A stretch of DNA of 64,000 nt, from NCBI GenBank assembly GCA_000622025.1, contig KK211387.1:417945-481944 (forward strand), given 5' to 3'. The notes below the pieces were generated by a model, which saw only the letters and a list, made by a program, of their open reading frames with translations, was not told where the DNA came from and did not search any database. The position numbers and the translations under genes are program-made. Below, one piece after another: positions 17,318 to 25,730 of this stretch (position 1 is the stretch's first letter; every line of letters starts with the position of its first letter). Origin of the DNA: Lachnospiraceae bacterium AD3010. Its GTDB lineage: Bacteria > Bacillota > Clostridia > Lachnospirales > Lachnospiraceae.

Positions 17318-18567
17318 TCATTCAATGTCCAAACTATCACTGAAACCGCCCTGAATGAGGATGTCAGATACAACCTCATTCGCGCCTGTGAGGCTCACTC
17401 CTTCTTTACAGCCCTTCTGCATGATCAGCAGCACCCGCAAGCCGGAAGAGGAAATGTAGTCCAGGGAATGGCAGTCAATCCGGACTTTTCTGATGTCTCC
17501 GGATTCACGCTGTTCCTCGTACTTGGCCAGCAACTGCGGTGCGGTCAGTGAATCCAGGCGGCCGGTAAGGCTAAGCCATAGCTCGCCATCCTTAAACTCA
17601 GTGTGAATCGTGAAACTATTGGCCGTCTCGGTGCTGCTCTCTGCCGATCCCACCGACACAATCTTCCAGAATGCAATATCTTCCACAGCCTTTAGTACAG
17701 CATCTTGCTGTTCCTTGGTCAGTGAGGCAAATGACTTCGTATCCGCAAGGTATCCGGCAATCCGAATCCGTTCTGCTTTCAGGCCGTGCTCTTTAAGGAT
17801 GGCTTCTGTCCTTTTAATATCCTCATTCTCATTCCCATAGCGTACCATCAGCTTATTATGTTCAGCTCCCACATCCGCTTTTTCCTTGAGGATACGACTT
17901 GTATCATGGCTGGATTCTCCGGGATGTATGGCGCTCAATATCCGATTATGCTCCGGCATAACCTCGAAATCCGCTGTAATCCAGCATCCGCCGTGAATAC
18001 TCAGCAGCTTCCGGATATTATCCAGAAAAGAATTAGCCTCTGAATCATTTAAATACATCAGGAGTCCTTCCGTATTGATGCAGATGCTTCCTTTAACATC
18101 TTCAAGTGCTTTCTCAAGTGATTCGCCGTTTGTAGCGTCAGCAGGGCAGAACCGGACAAGGTTTTGCTTTTCCCCGCTTATCAGCGACGGAATGATGTCG
18201 CTTATTTCCGATATGACAGGAGGCAGGTCCAGGCCGATATATGTCACACCCTGTTCCGCCATTTCGATGGGACGGGGGGTATATCCACAGGGCAGACAAC
18301 GAACACAGGGAATCCTGAATCAAGTGCCAAACCACCCATCATATTATACCGTGTTTCCAGGATAATCCGGAAGGTCATTTCTTCCTCCGGGGCCATGCTG
18401 AGAGACTGGCTCTTCTGTGTATCCTCTGTCAGCCCCATCTTTTCGGATATCTCGGCGGCATAAGGATTGCCCTGCTGTGCCAGCTGGAACAGGGTGGTTT
18501 TCGCCGTGTTGAATACGGGATTCGTTTTCTCATATAGTTCACTGTTATCCTTTGAAGATTCGCCCAT
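17318..18567 (-). pseudogene. LCM-type SAM methyltransferase fused to STAS domain, frameshifted
   Basis: Start ATG at 18567 with a strong RBS (AAGGGG). The first part (MGESSKDNSELYEKTNPVF... to ~18285) and the rest (from CLPCGYTPRP, open to 17318) lie in different frames: one base has been gained or lost near 18280-18300. Joined, the product is a leucine-carboxyl-methyltransferase-like SAM enzyme (YAAEISEKMG; LPCGYTPR SAM loop; YIGLDLPPVI) followed by a C-terminal STAS domain (~last 100 residues) with SLDYISSSGLRVLL, the usual phosphorylatable-serine site of anti-sigma-factor antagonists. The fusion suggests a regulatory methyltransferase; the substrate is unknown. The frameshift could also be an assembly error. 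Confidence 0.7.
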
Positions 18568-18572
18568 AAGAT

Positions 18573-18734
18573 CCCCTTCATGGGAGCCGGACTCAGTTTT
18601 TTCTTGATCTTTCCACGCTGTATCGGTTTGGGAAGCACTGGGATTCTCATCAGGGTTTGCTGTATTACATATTAATCTCCATGACAAAAAAAGATAAGTA
18701 CTAATGCCCCAATAGTGATTAATATCTTTTTCAC
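18573..18734 (-). pseudogene. Remnant of a lipoprotein or membrane-anchored protein N-terminus
   Basis: GTG at 18734 with an AAGGA site encodes the hydrophobic stretch VKKILITIGALVLIFF, then stops at 18675. Shifting frame by one base in the A7/T7 run at 18686-18692 joins it to LSWRLICNTANPDENPSASQ..., a Cys followed by a polar, Ser/Asn-rich linker as in lipoproteins. The linker runs in frame into the methyltransferase start. Probably the 5' end of a lost lipoprotein gene; the lipobox is weak. Confidence 0.4.
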
Positions 18735-18771
18735 GATCAGTCCTTCATCCGGCTAAGCAAATTGTTCATTA

Positions 18772-19005
18772 CTTGTGTGGTGACAATTACTTTTGGCGTA
18801 TTAATCATATTATAGCATATACGCTATATATGAGAGAAACCCAAAGAGACCTGTGGTGCAATTTGCCGCGGTTTTTTTTATTTGCACGAAAGGCGCGAAA
18901 GCCTTGGAGATGCGTTATCTATACCGGCAGTCATGGGATGTGATAATATATGATATGGCGTCGATAATATGATTAAAGCGCCAAAAGTAATTGTCACCAC
19001 ACAAG
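18772..19005. mobile_element. 234-bp element with 27-bp perfect terminal inverted repeats (MITE-like)
   Basis: 18772-18798 (starting CTTGTGTGGTGACAATTACT) is the exact reverse complement of 18979-19005. After a short mismatch the pairing resumes with TTAATCATATTAT on the left against ATAATATGATTAA on the right, giving ~42-bp arms. The 180-bp interior has no gene and includes TTTGCCGCGG before a T tract. No obvious target duplication. The rest of the 18735-19270 gap has no gene, only a short motif at 19139-19169 that recurs at 38211. Confidence 0.6.
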
Positions 19006-19270
19006 CTTGCTTGTGGTGGGGACAAGAACTTTGGGCGCACCCCTACACGAGCATGAAGTGGGGAAGGGGCCCCGCGAAATGCGAGTGTGGGGTAGGATTG
19101 TGGGAGTGCGTAGCACGGAACAATCCGTATTTAATCAAAATGTGACTTTTGGCGTCCGAATCATAATATTTATAAATTGCACGGAAAGCGGTAATCTTCG
19201 TGCATTACAATATTGACTTGTGATCTTGTTATGATAGCGTAGTTATATCTTTTAGGTGGAGGGGTAAAAT

Positions 19271-20212
19271 ATGAAGAGAATAAGTGATTTTGTCGGAAAA
19301 TATATGGCGTGGATAGTTTTGATCATCGCGGCACTGGCATTATTTATGCCCGGTACCTGTTTGTGGATACAGACAAAATGGATCACTTATCTTCTGATGA
19401 TCGTTATGTTCGGAATGGGACTGACGATGAAACCATCTGATTTTGCCGTTGTTTTTTCAAGACCAAGGGATGTTATTATCGGATGCCTTGCACAGTTTGT
19501 CGTCATGCCGCTTCTCGCTTTTGCGCTTGGTAAAGCCTTTGGGCTAAGTGATGAGCTGCTTGTAGGTGTGGTTCTTGTCGGGACCTGTCCGGGAGGAACA
19601 TCAAGTAATGTCATAACATACCTGTCAAAAGGGGATACTGCTCTTTCTGTGGGAATGACGAGCATAAACACTCTGTTGGCCCCTTTATTGACGCCTCTGT
19701 TGACATATCTGTACTTGAGAACATCTGTTAATGTGGATGTAAAGTCGATGTTCATTTCGATAATCCAGGTTGTTCTGATACCTGTCGGATTGGGGCTGCT
19801 GATCAATAAACTCTTTGAGAAATATACTCAGAAGATTGTTTTCGCACTGCCCACGGTATCAGTAACGGCAATATGTCTGATCGTTGCAGCGGTTGTATCA
19901 CATAATAGTGAAAAGATCCTGTCCACTGGATTGACGATCTATATGATCGTGATCCTGCATAATCTGTTGGGATATCTGTGCGGATTTCTTATCGGAATCC
20001 TGTTTAGGATGGACATGCCCAGAAAGAAAGCAGTTTCTATAGAGATAGGAATGCAGAATTCAGGCCTTGCCACTTCGCTGGCATCAAGTGCTTTTCCGCA
20101 AATACCCATGGCGACAGTTCCGGGTGCGATCTTCTCGGTCTGGCATAACATCTCCGGCGCGGTTCTTGCCGGGATATACAGGAGAATTGATGATCAGAGT
20201 ATGGAAGAGTAA
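19271..20212 (+). CDS. Bile acid:sodium symporter family (BASS) transporter
   Basis: 313 aa integral membrane protein with about nine to ten hydrophobic helices. BASS signatures: F-G-M-G-L-T-M-K-P-x-D-F, the sodium-site loop VGTCPGGTSSNVI, and E-I-G-M-Q-N-S-G-L-A in the second half. Family substrates include bile acids, pantoate/ketopantoate and other organic anions; the soluble, single-gene bacterial type resembles the YocS/PanS subgroup. Strong RBS GGTGGAGGGG. Stands alone between decayed sequences at the right end of the island. The actual substrate cannot be read. Confidence 0.88.
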   Translation: MKRISDFVGKYMAWIVLIIAALALFMPGTCLWIQTKWITYLLMIVMFGMGLTMKPSDFAVVFSRPRDVIIGCLAQFVVMPLLAFALGKAFGLSDELLVGVVLVGTCPGGTSSNVITYLSKGDTALSVGMTSINTLLAPLLTPLLTYLYLRTSVNVDVKSMFISIIQVVLIPVGLGLLINKLFEKYTQKIVFALPTVSVTAICLIVAAVVSHNSEKILSTGLTIYMIVILHNLLGYLCGFLIGILFRMDMPRKKAVSIEIGMQNSGLATSLASSAFPQIPMATVPGAIFSVWHNISGAVLAGIYRRIDDQSMEE

Positions 20213-20286
20213 AAAACCGGTTAAATGCAACAAGGGTGTTGGAGATGGAACGGGATAATTTTAATGGAATTGGAAGAGGATAATGT

Positions 20287-20388
20287 ATGAACACAGAGTT
20301 GAACACACATAATAATACACGCCTCATTGAAGTGGATGTGGCAAAGGCATTTGCTATCCTAACTGTAAGTTTATTGAAATGTTTATGA
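20287..20388 (+). pseudogene. 5' stub of an acyltransferase-3 family gene
   Basis: 33 codons: ...TRLIEVDVAKAFAILTV then a stop. The R-x-x-E-x-D-x-x-K-A-x-A-I pattern is the start of membrane acyltransferase-3 proteins (usually 330-360 aa); everything after the first helix is gone. The remnant overlaps the ssrA promoter, marking a deletion or insertion boundary. AGAGGAT precedes the ATG. Confidence 0.5.
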
Positions 20389-20402
20389 TTTAGTCTTATA
20401 AT
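20374..20402 (+). promoter_or_regulatory. Sigma-A promoter of ssrA
   Basis: TTGAAA (20374-20379), 17-bp spacer, perfect TATAAT (20397-20402). The inferred start (~20409) lies about 50 nt before the mature tmRNA 5' end. Confidence 0.75.
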
Positions 20403-20458
20403 TACGGTATGATGCACCGATAAATATGGTGGATTCAAATGGTTTTTTAATTAAATAC

Positions 20459-20803
20459 GGGGTAGTACTGGTTTCGACAGGATTCCTGCAGCTGGAGAAG
20501 CTATCCGTGGGAGGTTCACGTAAAAACCCAAACTTAAATTTAAACGCAGACGATAATTACGCGTTAGCAGCTGCCTAAGCGCAGCCGCCGTCGGCACGGT
20601 TCTACCTGTGGTCCCGTATACCGGCGTCATCATCACAGGAAACGACTACGGCAAAGCTTTGAGCCGCAGGGCGTAATATGAAGCTACCGAACCCTTAAGG
20701 CTGTGCATTGCCGTAAGGCGGAGGGAATCTCAAATAATGCACTATGATAGTAGAAGGACAGGGAATGGTTTTTTGGACGCGGGTTCGACTCCCGCCTACT
20801 CCA
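20459..20803 (+). ncRNA. ssrA: Transfer-messenger RNA (tmRNA)
   Basis: Rescues stalled ribosomes with SmpB. The 5' end GGGGTAGTACTGGTTTCGAC and 3' end GGGTTCGACTCCCGCCTACT-CCA form the tRNA-like domain (acceptor GGGGUAG with CUACUCC). The tag ORF begins at the GCA resume codon 20546 and reads ADDNYALAAA followed by TAA (20576-20578), a typical clostridial degradation tag ending LAAA. 345 nt, normal length; 3' CCA is not fully encoded. Own promoter and terminator. Confidence 0.95.
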
Positions 20804-20808
20804 TCATA

Positions 20809-20832
20809 AACAGGCCGAAAGGCCTGTTTTTT
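20809..20832 (+). terminator. Terminator of ssrA
   Basis: AACAGGCC-GAAA-GGCCTGTT followed by a T tract, starting 6 bp after the tmRNA 3' end. Confidence 0.9.
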
Positions 20833-20833
20833 T

Positions 20834-20855
20834 GATGGAGTCATGGGAGTCGAAC
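20834..20855 (-). repeat. Inverted partial copy of the tmRNA 3' end
   Basis: GATGGAGT-CAT-GGGAGTCGAAC matches the reverse complement of the tmRNA 3' end (GATGGAGT-AGGC-GGGAGTCGAAC) except for the 3-4 bases in the middle. It lies immediately past the terminator and could pair with the T arm and acceptor, with the terminator in the loop, or be a leftover attachment site. Confidence 0.6.
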
Positions 20856-20863
20856 GGCGAGGC

Positions 20864-21121
20864 CTAAGGTCTGCTAAAAGATAATTCCGGAGACTGGGAA
20901 AACAGTTCCCGGAATTCATTTCTCCCCGGAACCCAGGCTTTCTCATAAATATGGGTAAAATGGTTTTTCACGGTCTGTTCCGAAATTCCGAGCATATACG
21001 CTATCCTTCTGTTTGAGAATCCGGACACCTTGAGAAAGCCTAGTTCCAGTTCACGTTTTGTAAAGCCGAATTTCTGAGCGATTTTTAGATATTGTTCTTT
21101 TGTGATCACGGATTTCGTCAT
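20864..21121 (-). CDS. Small LuxR-type (GerE) helix-turn-helix regulator
   Basis: 85 aa consisting of little more than a LuxR/GerE DNA-binding domain: F-T-K-R-E-L-E-L-G-F-L, then S-N-R-R-I-A-Y-M-L-G-I-S-E-Q-T-V-K-N-H-F-T-H-I-Y as recognition helix region. No receiver or ligand domain. Coupled by an ATGA overlap to the membrane gene upstream, so the two may form a membrane sensor/regulator pair. Convergent with ssrA. Confidence 0.8.
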   Translation of the reverse strand: MTKSVITKEQYLKIAQKFGFTKRELELGFLKVSGFSNRRIAYMLGISEQTVKNHFTHIYEKAWVPGRNEFRELFSQSPELSFSRP

Positions 21122-21591
21122 TCACCCAGATCCATTTCTTCATTCATCCTGCATTCTGCATTAAGTCTAAGGGGCAGGAGAATAAATTCGATAATAACAG
21201 CGTAGAATCCCGAAAGAAAGCACACTGCCAGATTAGCGCCCATTATAGCAAGGTCATCAAGTCTGCCAAGCAGGAGCAAAGCAGATATGATTATCGCAAA
21301 GAGCGCCCCGAATAAGGTTAGTTTCTGTGCTGCACCAACGGCCTCTATAATGTTTTTAAGCTCAAGCAGGCTATATGATCTGATGCCGACCGAAAATGCT
21401 TTTATGAAATCCTTCCATGCACCCATTATGATGAGTCCCGGGAAAAGGATCAAAGCGATCAAAAGAAACGAAGGCAGATCTAGAAACCAGGCAATGGCAG
21501 ACACTCCCCAGCCTCCAAATAAGATATTAAAAAGGAATACTCCCAAAAACAGAATGATTTCTCCCAGCAAAACAAATCTGATATTTTTCAT
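21118..21591 (-). CDS. Unknown integral membrane protein (MotA/ExbB-like helices)
   Basis: 157 aa with four hydrophobic segments (~7-30, 39-58, 90-108, 120-143) and a short acidic C-terminus. The last half (LTLFGALFAIIISALLLLG, then MGANLAVCFLSGFYAVIIEF and LPLRL) is reminiscent of the MotA/TolQ/ExbB helix pair, but no partner MotB/ExbD gene is present and the similarity is by eye only. Cotranscribed with the LuxR-type gene; probably supplies its signal. The 169 bp upstream (21592-21760) hold no gene. Confidence 0.5.
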   Translation of the reverse strand: MKNIRFVLLGEIILFLGVFLFNILFGGWGVSAIAWFLDLPSFLLIALILFPGLIIMGAWKDFIKAFSVGIRSYSLLELKNIIEAVGAAQKLTLFGALFAIIISALLLLGRLDDLAIMGANLAVCFLSGFYAVIIEFILLPLRLNAECRMNEEMDLGE

Positions 21592-21760
21592 TGAATTCTC
21601 CTTTCCTCTGCAGGTTTACCGTTCTTTATTCTGACTGTATCACAAGTTTTACGGAGATTATATAGTACCTTTTTTGTTCGTTCTGATTTGGGAAAATAAT
21701 GGCAGGGGAAAAACAGCATTGGGTTATGATTGGCCGCGGTTTATTACAGAGCAGGATGAG

Positions 21761-22747
21761 TTAAGGCTGTTTCGGGGAGAATAAGGGACAAAAGCCGGAT
21801 CCGGCCCGTGGGCTGAAGCCGCCCGTTTTTTTAATCGCAAGTATCACTGCGCCGATATCAGGTTCATACATAGGAGGCGCATATTCCATACCGTGTTCCC
21901 TAAGGAGAGTGGAAAAGGGCTTTGTCACATATTCTTCTATCTTAAATATGCCTCCGGTCCCGCTTACCCTTACCCCGTCCTCAAATCCAAGGCGCCTCTT
22001 CAGGGCGTAAGCGATCTCAAATAATTCATGCGCTCCGTCTTCAAGGATCTTTTTTGAAAACGGATCGCCCTTTGAGCTAAGCTCGGCGGAAAGTGGTGCA
22101 AGGGATGCTATCTTCGTCCTGTCCATATTCCATTCTTTTACCACGAGGCTTATTATCTCGTCATCGGTTTTAAGGGAGAGAGCATCCTTAACCCCCTGAT
22201 ACAGAAGGGTTTTCGGATCACGTCCGTCGCACTGGCGCATAAATTCCTTCAGCATATTCCAGCCTATCCAATAACCGCTTCCCTCGTCGCTTCCGATGGA
22301 ATGGTGCCAGCCGCCGCAGCGGAGGACCTCTCCGTTTTCGTTTATCCCGCAGCCCAAGGAACCGGTTCCGGCGATCACATTGATCCCGTATTCCCCGCCC
22401 AGAGCTCCTGCCAGGGCATTCTCACAGTCATTTCCGATAAAAAAGGGAACCCTTTCTTTGCCGTAAAACCTATCCACTGCCTTTTCTGCAGCGTTTTTTA
22501 CGGCCGGTTCATCCTGAACAATGTCTCCGTATCCCGCGCAGCCGAGGAAAATGCCGGCAATATCGTTTGACCTTTCGGGATCCAGGGCTTTTAAGCCGGA
22601 GAAAAGAACCTCTGTCATACCGTCAAGCCCGCACTGAAGATAATGGCAGGTTGACGAAATGTATGAATTAAGGATCGTTCCGTCCTCCCGGCACATTGTG
22701 AATTTTGTTTTTGTTCCTCCGCCGTCTATGCCGATAAAATTTCTCAT
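21761..22747 (-). CDS. BadF/BadG/BcrA/BcrD-family sugar kinase (N-acetylhexosamine kinase-like)
   Basis: 328 aa actin-fold ATPase. N-terminal phosphate-1 motif GIDGGGTKTKF, central GTGSLGCG-INENG and W-H-H-S-I-G-S-D-E-G-S-G-Y-W-I-G adenosine/phosphate segments, later VSGTGGIF. This is the N-acetylglucosamine-kinase-like branch rather than the CoA-reductase activator branch (no Fe-S cysteines). Lies 19 bp downstream of the LacI gene and divergent from the GH4/AgaS operon, so it probably phosphorylates the imported sugar, plausibly a galactosamine-type hexosamine. Substrate is inference. Confidence 0.82.
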   Translation of the reverse strand: MRNFIGIDGGGTKTKFTMCREDGTILNSYISSTCHYLQCGLDGMTEVLFSGLKALDPERSNDIAGIFLGCAGYGDIVQDEPAVKNAAEKAVDRFYGKERVPFFIGNDCENALAGALGGEYGINVIAGTGSLGCGINENGEVLRCGGWHHSIGSDEGSGYWIGWNMLKEFMRQCDGRDPKTLLYQGVKDALSLKTDDEIISLVVKEWNMDRTKIASLAPLSAELSSKGDPFSKKILEDGAHELFEIAYALKRRLGFEDGVRVSGTGGIFKIEEYVTKPFSTLLREHGMEYAPPMYEPDIGAVILAIKKTGGFSPRAGSGFCPLFSPKQP

Positions 22748-22766
22748 AATCTACGCGTATGCCTTT

Positions 22767-23762
<996 letters not shown>

Positions 23763-23830
23763 TTATATTTCCTTTCCTGTGACTTCAAGCCCCGTGCAAA
23801 AAAAACAGGACAAAAAGAAATATCGAATGA

Positions 23831-23841
23831 GTTTAGTAAAC
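23831..23841. promoter_or_regulatory. Candidate LacI operator, upstream site
   Basis: GTTTAGTAAAC, an 11-bp perfect palindrome; its context AGTTTAGTAAACA differs by one base from the reverse complement of the second site at 23951. Located between the lacI start and the GH4 promoter. Confidence 0.55.
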
Positions 23842-23893
23842 ATTGTATTCCGAATTGCAATAATAGTCAATAAATATTTCGGGAAACTTTCTG

Positions 23894-23922
23894 TTTACAA
23901 ACGTAAAGCAGGGGAGTATAAT
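23894..23922 (+). promoter_or_regulatory. Sigma-A promoter of the GH4-ABC-agaS operon
   Basis: TTTACA (23894-23899), 17-bp spacer, TATAAT (23917-23922). The inferred start near 23929 places the second operator in the initially transcribed region, suited to repression. Confidence 0.65.
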
Positions 23923-23950
23923 CAATGAAACAGGAAATAAACAGCTTAAT

Positions 23951-23963
23951 ATGTTTACTAAAC
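23951..23963. promoter_or_regulatory. Candidate LacI operator, downstream site
   Basis: TGTTTACTAAACA, a 13-bp perfect palindrome about 22 bp after the inferred transcription start; 120 bp from its near-twin, allowing looping by a tetrameric LacI protein. Confidence 0.6.
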
Positions 23964-23975
23964 AACAGACCTTGA

Positions 23976-24249
23976 AGATTCTTCGCTTCGCTCAGAATGG
24001 TAAAATGTCCAGCGGACATTTTACGACCCCGTTTATGAGCGCCTTGCGCGAATGGGGGCCGCAAAAAGATTCTTCGCTTCGCTCAGAATGGTAAAATGTC
24101 CAGCGGACATTTTACGACCCCGTTTATGAGCGCCTTGCGCGAATGGGGGCCGCAAAAAGATTCTTCGCTTCGCTCAGAATGACATAGCAAACGCTCAGAA
24201 TGACATAGCAAGCGCTCAGAATGACATAGCAATCGCTCAGAATGACATA
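23976..24249. repeat. Family A repeat cluster with 91-bp tandem duplication
   Basis: Two 91-bp units start at 23976 and 24067 with GATTCTTCGCTTCGCTCAGA, each also containing the palindrome TAAAATGTCC-AGC-GGACATTTTA and a segment with GCGCCTTGCGCG. A third unit (24158) breaks off into four copies of CGCTCAGAATGACATAGCAA. The cluster sits in the 5' untranslated leader of the GH4 operon, between the operator and the ribosome site. Confidence 0.85.
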
Positions 24250-24284
24250 GTTGTGATAAACAGCTTTATATAGAGGAGAAAAGA

Positions 24285-25628
24285 ATGGGTGACAAAAAAG
24301 GAAGCAGAAAGTTTGTTTTTATCGGTGCCGGTTCTCTCGATTTTACCAGGGATCTGGTAAGGGATCTTATGACCTTCCCGGCTTTTGACAGCTGCGAGAT
24401 CGCTCTGGTGGATATCAATGAGAAAAGGCTGTCCTACGCAAAGCAGGGTGCTGAAAAGATAATAAACGCCGGGGGACATAAAGCCGTTGTCAGCGCCACG
24501 ACCGACAGGAGAGAGGCGCTGAAGGATGCAGACGGAGTTCTTATAACCGTGCTGCAGGGAGGCGTTGAGGTATGGAGGCACGATATCGAGATACCTAAAA
24601 AGTATGGTGTGGATATCTGTGTCGGAGATACCAGGGGCCCTTCCGGGATCTTCCGTTTTTTAAGAACGGCGCCGGTTCTTAAGGAGATAATAAGGGACAT
24701 AGAAGAGCTCTGTCCGGATGCGGTCATCTTAAATTATACGAACCCTATGGCAATGCTTGTAAGCTATTTACAGACGCAGACCGATCTGAAGGTTACAGGG
24801 CTCTGCCACAGCGTTCAGGGAACCGCGGCGATGCTTGCAGGATGGCTCAAGGTTCCGCCGGAAGAGCTTAAGTACAGGTGCGTCGGCATTAATCATCAGG
24901 CATTTTATCTGGATCTTTCCTATCAGGGAAAGGATATGTATCCCGCTCTTCGTGAAGCGGTTAAAAGGCCGGAGGTTGCGGGGGAAGAGCCGGTCAGGAT
25001 AGAGATGTTCAAGTATCTAAAATACTTTTCCACCGAGTCATCGGGTCACAATTCGGAGTACAACCCCTGGTTCAGGAAGAGACCGGATCTTATCGAGAAA
25101 TACTGTACTCACGGTACAGGATGGAATCCCGGAAAATATGCCTATATCCTCGACGAATACCTGGAGAGAGAGGATACCTGGGAAAAGGAATACTCCGACT
25201 GGCTGAAGGAGGAAAAAACAGACCTCGAACGCGGCGAAGAATATGCATCCAATATCTTTAATGCGATATACGGAGATAATGAGCCCTATCCCTTCAACGC
25301 AAATCTCAGAAATAACGGATATGTGACAAATATCGATAACGGTGCCTGTGTTGAGGTACCTGTGATAGCGGATAAGAACGGGATAGAAGTTCAGGGTACT
25401 CATACCCTGCCGCCGCAGCTTGGAGCGCTTGTGTCCCATTCGGCAAAGCTTGAGGAAATGGCAGTGCAGGCAGTAATTCTTGGAGAGCCGGATCTTGTTT
25501 TCCAGGCGATCCTTCAGGATCCACTTACAGCCAGCGTTTGCAGTATGGAAGAGATACACAACATGGTACAGGAAATGCTTGAAAAAAATGCGGATTATCT
25601 TTCATATTTCAAATCATTAAAGATCTGA
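24285..25628 (+). CDS. melA: GH4 family alpha-galactosidase-like glycosidase
   Basis: NAD+- and Mn2+-dependent glycosidase using redox/elimination chemistry in the cytoplasm. 447 aa. N-terminal Rossmann motif IGAGSLDF (13-20); ILNYTNPM; metal site C174-H175 in CHSVQGT and N203-H204 in GINHQAFYL. The CHSVQG form is that of MelA-type alpha-galactosidases, not the CN form of 6-phospho-glycosidases, so an unphosphorylated substrate is likely. First gene of the operon with ABC importer and AgaS-like enzyme. RBS AGAGGAG. Exact sugar specificity is inference. Confidence 0.87.
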   Translation: MGDKKGSRKFVFIGAGSLDFTRDLVRDLMTFPAFDSCEIALVDINEKRLSYAKQGAEKIINAGGHKAVVSATTDRREALKDADGVLITVLQGGVEVWRHDIEIPKKYGVDICVGDTRGPSGIFRFLRTAPVLKEIIRDIEELCPDAVILNYTNPMAMLVSYLQTQTDLKVTGLCHSVQGTAAMLAGWLKVPPEELKYRCVGINHQAFYLDLSYQGKDMYPALREAVKRPEVAGEEPVRIEMFKYLKYFSTESSGHNSEYNPWFRKRPDLIEKYCTHGTGWNPGKYAYILDEYLEREDTWEKEYSDWLKEEKTDLERGEEYASNIFNAIYGDNEPYPFNANLRNNGYVTNIDNGACVEVPVIADKNGIEVQGTHTLPPQLGALVSHSAKLEEMAVQAVILGEPDLVFQAILQDPLTASVCSMEEIHNMVQEMLEKNADYLSYFKSLKI

Positions 25629-25641
25629 CGGCCGCTTTTTT

Positions 25642-25672
25642 GAACAGTCATTTACCGAACCGGAAGTGACGT
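25642..25672. repeat. Family B intergenic hairpin, copy 1
   Basis: GAACAGTCATTTACCGAACC followed by GGAAGTGACGT; imperfect hairpin. Related copies at 37365-37390 and 59045-59073. Lies between the GH4 and binding-protein genes. Confidence 0.6.
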
Positions 25673-25730
25673 CTGGCAAAGCGGGCATGAAGGTAAAGCT
25701 TAGATTATATTTGAGTTAAGGAGGAGTACA

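Noticed and set aside
19007-19216. 69-codon frame after the MITE-like element
   Set aside because: Starts inside the inverted-repeat flank, low-complexity composition, no recognisable domain or RBS.
12943-20458. Prophage or integrative element
   Set aside because: No integrase, phage structural, conjugation or replication gene was found; content is decayed cargo and repeats only.
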